A DNA stretch of 64,000 nucleotides, from positions 40,949-104,948 of the forward strand of contig NZ_BDAY01000045.1 in NCBI RefSeq assembly GCF_001612685.1, written 5' to 3'. This document shows, in pieces, positions 60,870 through 64,000 of the stretch; the stretch's first letter is position 1; the number at the start of each line of letters is the position of its first letter. The position numbers and the translations under genes are program-made. A model generated the notes under the pieces. That model was not told the origin of the DNA, made no database searches, and saw only the letters and a program-made list of their open reading frames with translations. Origin of the DNA: Nocardia altamirensis NBRC 108246 (lineage in GTDB: Bacteria > Actinomycetota > Actinomycetes > Mycobacteriales > Mycobacteriaceae).

Positions 60870-61799
60870 TCAGAGCCTCGACTGCACTTGGCCGGCGATC
60901 AACTCCAGATGATCCAGATCCGCGAGATCGAGGATCTGTAAGTAGATGCGCCGTGCGCCGATCTCGGCGTAGCGGCCGATCTTGTCGACCACCTCGGCGG
61001 GTGATCCGGCCAAGCCGTTGACCTTCAGCTCGTCCACCTCGCGGCCGATCGCGGCGGCCCGCCGCGCGACCTCCGCGTCGTTCGCGCCGACGCAGGCGAT
61101 GAGGGCGTTCGAGTAGACGAGCTCGTCCTGGCGGCGTCCGCGTGCCTCGACGGCCGCGCGCACCCGGTCGAATTGGCGGGCGCTGTCCTCGATCGAGGAG
61201 AACGGCATGTTGAACTCGGTCGCGTACTGCGCGGCCAGGCGCGGCGTCCTGGTGGCGCCGGTGCCGCCGATCAGCACCGGCACCGGATCCTGCACCGGCT
61301 TGGGCAGCGCGGGGGAGTCGGTGAGCTGATAGTGCGTGCCCTCGAAGGTGAACGTGTCGCCCGGCTTCGTCGACCACAGTCCGGTGATGATCGCGAGCTG
61401 CTCCTCGAACCGCGCGAACTTGTCCGCGGGGAACGGGATGCCGTACGCGCTGTGCTCCTCGGCGAACCAGCCACTGCCGAGGCCGAGTTCCACACGGCCG
61501 CCGGACATCTGGTCCACCTGGGCGACCTGGATGGCGAGCGGGCCAGGCAGCCGGAAGGTCGCGGCGGTCACCAGCGTGCCGAGCCGGATCCGCTTGGTTT
61601 CCCTGGCCAGCCCGGCCAGGGTGATCCAGGCATCGGTGGGGCCAGGCAGACCGTCCCCATCGCCCATCGCCAAGTAGTGGTCGGACCGGAAGAACGCGTC
61701 GAAGCCGAGATCCTCGGTGGCTTTGGCAACGGTCAACAGCGTGTCGTAGCTGGCACCCTGCTGCGGTTCGGTGAAGATGCGCAAATCCATGATCACCAT
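60870..61799 (-). CDS. LLM-class F420-dependent oxidoreductase
   Basis: A 309-residue luciferase-like monooxygenase-fold protein. FTEPQQGASYDTLLTVAKAT, FFRSDHYLAMG, IRLGTLVTAATFRLPGPLA and GRVELGLGSGWFAEEHSAYG are typical of F420-binding actinobacterial reductases, and the C-terminal LAGSPAEVVDKIGRYAEIGA closes the barrel. Substrates are generally unknown. ATG 61790 is an alternative start. It is divergent from a DapA-family gene. Confidence 0.9.
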   Translation of the reverse strand: MVIMDLRIFTEPQQGASYDTLLTVAKATEDLGFDAFFRSDHYLAMGDGDGLPGPTDAWITLAGLARETKRIRLGTLVTAATFRLPGPLAIQVAQVDQMSGGRVELGLGSGWFAEEHSAYGIPFPADKFARFEEQLAIITGLWSTKPGDTFTFEGTHYQLTDSPALPKPVQDPVPVLIGGTGATRTPRLAAQYATEFNMPFSSIEDSARQFDRVRAAVEARGRRQDELVYSNALIACVGANDAEVARRAAAIGREVDELKVNGLAGSPAEVVDKIGRYAEIGARRIYLQILDLADLDHLELIAGQVQSRL

Positions 61800-61932
61800 C
61801 GTGCCCGAGAGCGGGCCCGCGACCCGTGATCTTGGAGTGAGGGATACCGCACAGGGCCACTGTCCGCGCAGTGGTTATGGGAGCGAGGTGCGGGCGCGGG
61901 AGATGATCGGCCTCGACGAACGGAGAGTGTCG

Positions 61933-62817
61933 ATGAGCACACCCATTTCCGGAATAGTGGCGTATCCGGTGACGCCCATGGATACGGAAGGCAAGGTCGC
62001 GGACGACGTGCTGCGTGCACTGGTGGATCGACTGATCGATGCCGGTGTCGATGCGCTCGCGCCGCTCGGAAGTGCCGGGGAGAGTGCGTATCTGGAGGAA
62101 CGAGAGTGGGAGGCGGTGGCGTCGATCTGCCTCGAGCAGGTCGATGGCAGGGTGCCGACGGTGGTCGGGATCTCCGCGTTGACCACCGGGGCGGCGATCG
62201 CCAAGGCGCGGTTCGCCGAACGGCTCGGCGCCACGGCGGTCATGCTGTTGCCGGTCGCGTACTGGCGGTTGACCGAACGTGAAGTGCGTACCCATTTCGC
62301 CACGGTCGCGGCGTCGATCGGCATACCGATCATGGCCTACAACAACCCGGGAAAGTCCGGGATAGACATGACTCCCGAATTCCTGGTCGATCTCGCCGCC
62401 GACGTGGACAACATCACGATGATCAAGGAGTCCAGCGGCGATATCGCACGGCTGCGCCGGATCTCGGCGTTGGGCGGGGCGGGCGTTGCCTGCTTCAACG
62501 GTAGTAACCAACTCCCGCTGCTGGCTTTCGAGGCGGGCGCCGTCGGATGGTGTACGGCCGCACCATGTCTGGTGCCTGCACAGATCGTCGGCCTGTGGGG
62601 ATTGCTGGAGTCGGGTGAAATGGCCGCGGCGACAGCGCTTTTCGAAAGACTCAAGCCGTTGCTGACCGTGTTGGTCGGCGGCGGTCTGCCCCGGACCGTC
62701 AAGGCGGGCCTGCGTAGTCGCGGTTTCGAGGCGGGGGACCCGCGTCCGCCGCTGCAGCCGGTGAGCGCAACCATGCGCCGCGAGATCGCGGAGCTGCTCG
62801 CCGCGATCCATCAGTGA
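61933..62817 (+). CDS. DapA/N-acetylneuraminate-lyase family aldolase
   Basis: A 294-residue TIM-barrel Schiff-base aldolase. The substrate loop LGSAGESAYL replaces the GTTGE of true dihydrodipicolinate synthases. The active Tyr is in MAYNNPGKSGID and the lysine in MIKESSGDIARL. The altered loop and lack of lysine-pathway neighbours suggest a 2-keto-acid or sugar-acid aldolase/dehydratase rather than DapA. GGAG lies a few bases before ATG 61933; ATG 61903 is another in-frame possibility. A gluconokinase gene follows 102 bases on. Confidence 0.85.
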   Translation: MSTPISGIVAYPVTPMDTEGKVADDVLRALVDRLIDAGVDALAPLGSAGESAYLEEREWEAVASICLEQVDGRVPTVVGISALTTGAAIAKARFAERLGATAVMLLPVAYWRLTEREVRTHFATVAASIGIPIMAYNNPGKSGIDMTPEFLVDLAADVDNITMIKESSGDIARLRRISALGGAGVACFNGSNQLPLLAFEAGAVGWCTAAPCLVPAQIVGLWGLLESGEMAAATALFERLKPLLTVLVGGGLPRTVKAGLRSRGFEAGDPRPPLQPVSATMRREIAELLAAIHQ

Positions 62818-62919
62818 GCGGGTAGACCGGCGGGCGGCGGGCCGCTCCGCTGTCCGCGCTACTCTCGACTCGACCTGCCAATGCCGTCAGTCGGCCAGAT
62901 CTGGAACAGAGGTGCCGAC

Positions 62920-63429
62920 GTGCCGCAGCCTGCCCCACCGCTCGTGGTCGTGATGGGGGTGTCTGGATCAGGCAAGTCGACGGTCGGCACGCTGCTCGCC
63001 GCGGCGCTCGGCGTCGAATACGCCGAGGGTGACGACTTCCATCCGCCGGCGAACGTCGCGAAAATGGCGGCCGGTATCCCGCTGGACGACGCCGACCGGG
63101 CACCGTGGCTCGACACGGTGGCGGCCTGGTTGGGGGACCGGGCCGACCGCGGCGGTGTCGTCACTTGCTCGGCACTCAAACACGCCTACCGTGACCGGCT
63201 TCGGACCGCCGCGCCCACCGCGTTCTTCGTGCACATGGCCGCCTCCCGCGCCGAGTTGGCACACCGATTGGCCGATCGCCGAGGACATTTCATGCCGGCA
63301 AGCCTGCTCGATTCGCAGCTGGCCGCGCTGGAACCACTGTCCGAGGACGAACGTGGAACCACGGTCGACGCGACCCGTCCGCCCGAGGAGCTGGTCCACG
63401 CGGCCGCCGCGGCAGTGCGCGCGGGCTGA
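62920..63429 (+). CDS. Gluconokinase (thermoresistant GntK type)
   Basis: A 169-residue kinase that phosphorylates gluconate to 6-phosphogluconate. The Walker A motif VMGVSGSGKSTVG, EGDDFHPPANVAKMAAGIPL, CSALKHAYRDRLR and HFMPASLLDSQLAALE are characteristic. GTG 62920 with GAGG upstream starts nearest the conserved strand; ATG 62881 would add 13 residues. The preceding aldolase-family gene and the periplasm-facing sugar dehydrogenase elsewhere suggest sugar-acid use, but the link is weak. Confidence 0.9.
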   Translation: MPQPAPPLVVVMGVSGSGKSTVGTLLAAALGVEYAEGDDFHPPANVAKMAAGIPLDDADRAPWLDTVAAWLGDRADRGGVVTCSALKHAYRDRLRTAAPTAFFVHMAASRAELAHRLADRRGHFMPASLLDSQLAALEPLSEDERGTTVDATRPPEELVHAAAAAVRAG

Positions 63430-64000
63430 ACCGCGACTCACAATTCCGCGAAGTCATCCTCTCGGCAGCACCCCACCGCCGCCCGCGTAGCCACTCCGAC
63501 CAACCCGCCTGGACCCGGCACTGGCCCTGCCGCAAACCCGCCCCGTCCGGCGCATCTGCACCGGTTCTGGAGTTGGTCGGTTGATCACGAGGTACTGGTG
63601 CAGGCATCGCCCGAGAAGCCACCTGCACCATTACCCCCTCGGCACGAAACCACCCCCTGGATCCCACATACCGGGATCGCGGGTACTGCTGAGACCAGCG
63701 AACATGGCCAGCCCGCCCAAACCCCGAAATCCGCACCCCCTCTGTGCATCCCACAGAGTCTCCATACGGTTCACAGGGCGTAGAGGGCGTAGAACCGTTG
63801 TGAACCGTATGGAAGGCTTGTGGATCCGGGCCTGGCCCCGAGAAAGGGTGCCGATTTTGGCGTGCCCGGTTGCGGGGAGCGAGAATTCGACTCTTTGATC
63901 TTGAAAGCTCTCGAAACGAGAGCACAGCCAAGTGACCCGGCTGGGACAAGAGAACGCGTGATCGACTGCGGAGGTCAGCCGGGTACGGCAGACGACGCCA
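63430..64000. other. Non-coding end region with clustered inverted repeats
   Basis: No credible gene is seen; small open frames here are Pro/Arg-rich background. Three perfect inverted repeats stand out: CTCTGTG/CACAGAG (63740-63758), a 15-bp pair TCCATACGGTTCACA and TGTGAACCGTATGGA (63761-63813), and GCTCTCG/CGAGAGC (63907-63923). No tRNA pattern was recognised. Confidence 0.6.
63761..63813. repeat. 15-bp perfect inverted repeat with 23-base spacer
   Basis: TCCATACGGTTCACA (63761-63775) pairs with TGTGAACCGTATGGA (63799-63813). The spacer contains two abutting copies of AGGGCGTAG. The arms are too GC-poor relative to surroundings to be chance, and too far apart for a simple short-loop terminator. 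A protein-binding site, RNA hairpin or element end are possible. Confidence 0.85.

Noticed and set aside
59206..62811. A 1201-codon open frame on the minus strand
   Set aside because: It runs antisense through the CocE/NonD, LLM and DapA-family genes. Its translation is Arg/Gly/His-rich with no domain, as expected for the complement of GC-rich coding DNA.
61933..62817. dapA (lysine biosynthesis)
   Set aside because: The active-site loop is LGSAGES rather than the GTTGE type, and no lysine or diaminopimelate genes adjoin.

Overview
The window is very GC-rich coding DNA from an actinomycete, most likely a mycolate-containing member of the Nocardia/Rhodococcus group. Supporting this are an MspA-family (NfpA/NfpB-type) outer-membrane porin, a PknH-like kinase beside an EmbR-like BTAD/FHA regulator, a Ugp-like importer, F420-type oxidoreductases, many GTG starts and many ATGA/GTGA gene overlaps. 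I found no rRNA, tRNA, CRISPR array, phage gene or intact insertion sequence.

Layout. 1-4.7 kb: the end of a PucR-type regulator, a palindromic element, a small lipoprotein, then a three-gene unit (MspA porin, secreted protein with a nuclease-like C-terminus, SMI1/KNR4-fold lipoprotein) and a convergent CtaG-like membrane protein. 5-11.5 kb: LD-carboxypeptidase, VOC protein, an unknown membrane protein, and the convergent PknH-like kinase and EmbR-like regulator. 11.8-28 kb: the centrepiece, a polyunsaturated-fatty-acid-synthase-like 'secondary lipid' cluster. It contains a LysR regulator, acyl-CoA/ACP ligase, FAD-dependent oxidoreductase, SGNH hydrolase, a 2159-residue KS-AT-ACP-ACP-KR-DH synthase, a double-hotdog dehydratase protein, a PfaD-type enoyl reductase and an acyl-ACP desaturase. 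28-31.6 kb: two unknown proteins, then a secretory lipase coupled to a DUF998 membrane protein. 31.8-39.6 kb: an eight-gene minus-strand operon with a Ugp/Mal-type ABC importer, an Rv0805/GpdQ-type metallophosphoesterase, an alpha/beta hydrolase, a hotdog thioesterase and an acyl-CoA dehydrogenase. 39.7-47.4 kb: mixed redox, transport and stress genes including an ohr-ohrR pair with an obvious palindromic operator. 47.4-55.3 kb: a histidine utilisation cluster (IclR regulator, hutH, hutU, an M20 amidohydrolase, hutF, hutI). 55.3-64 kb: PQQ-type sugar dehydrogenase, LysR, dienelactone hydrolase, CocE/NonD hydrolase, LLM oxidoreductase, DapA-family lyase and gluconokinase, ending in about 570 bases of non-coding DNA rich in inverted repeats.

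How the genes work together. The lipid cluster reads as a pathway that activates a fatty acyl starter, extends it iteratively with reduction and dehydration on a multidomain synthase, and modifies the product by FAD reduction/oxidation, hydrolysis and perhaps desaturation. It lacks the chain-length-factor KS, PfaB and PfaE of marine PUFA synthases, so its product cannot be predicted and may be new. The porin/nuclease-like/SMI1 trio looks like an exported toxin with its immunity protein. The ABC operon suggests import and breakdown of a phosphodiester- or acyl-containing compound. The hut genes convert histidine to N-formylglutamate, with the M20 enzyme as the likely final deformylase.

All functional calls come from reading motifs and gene order by eye. 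No database search was run.
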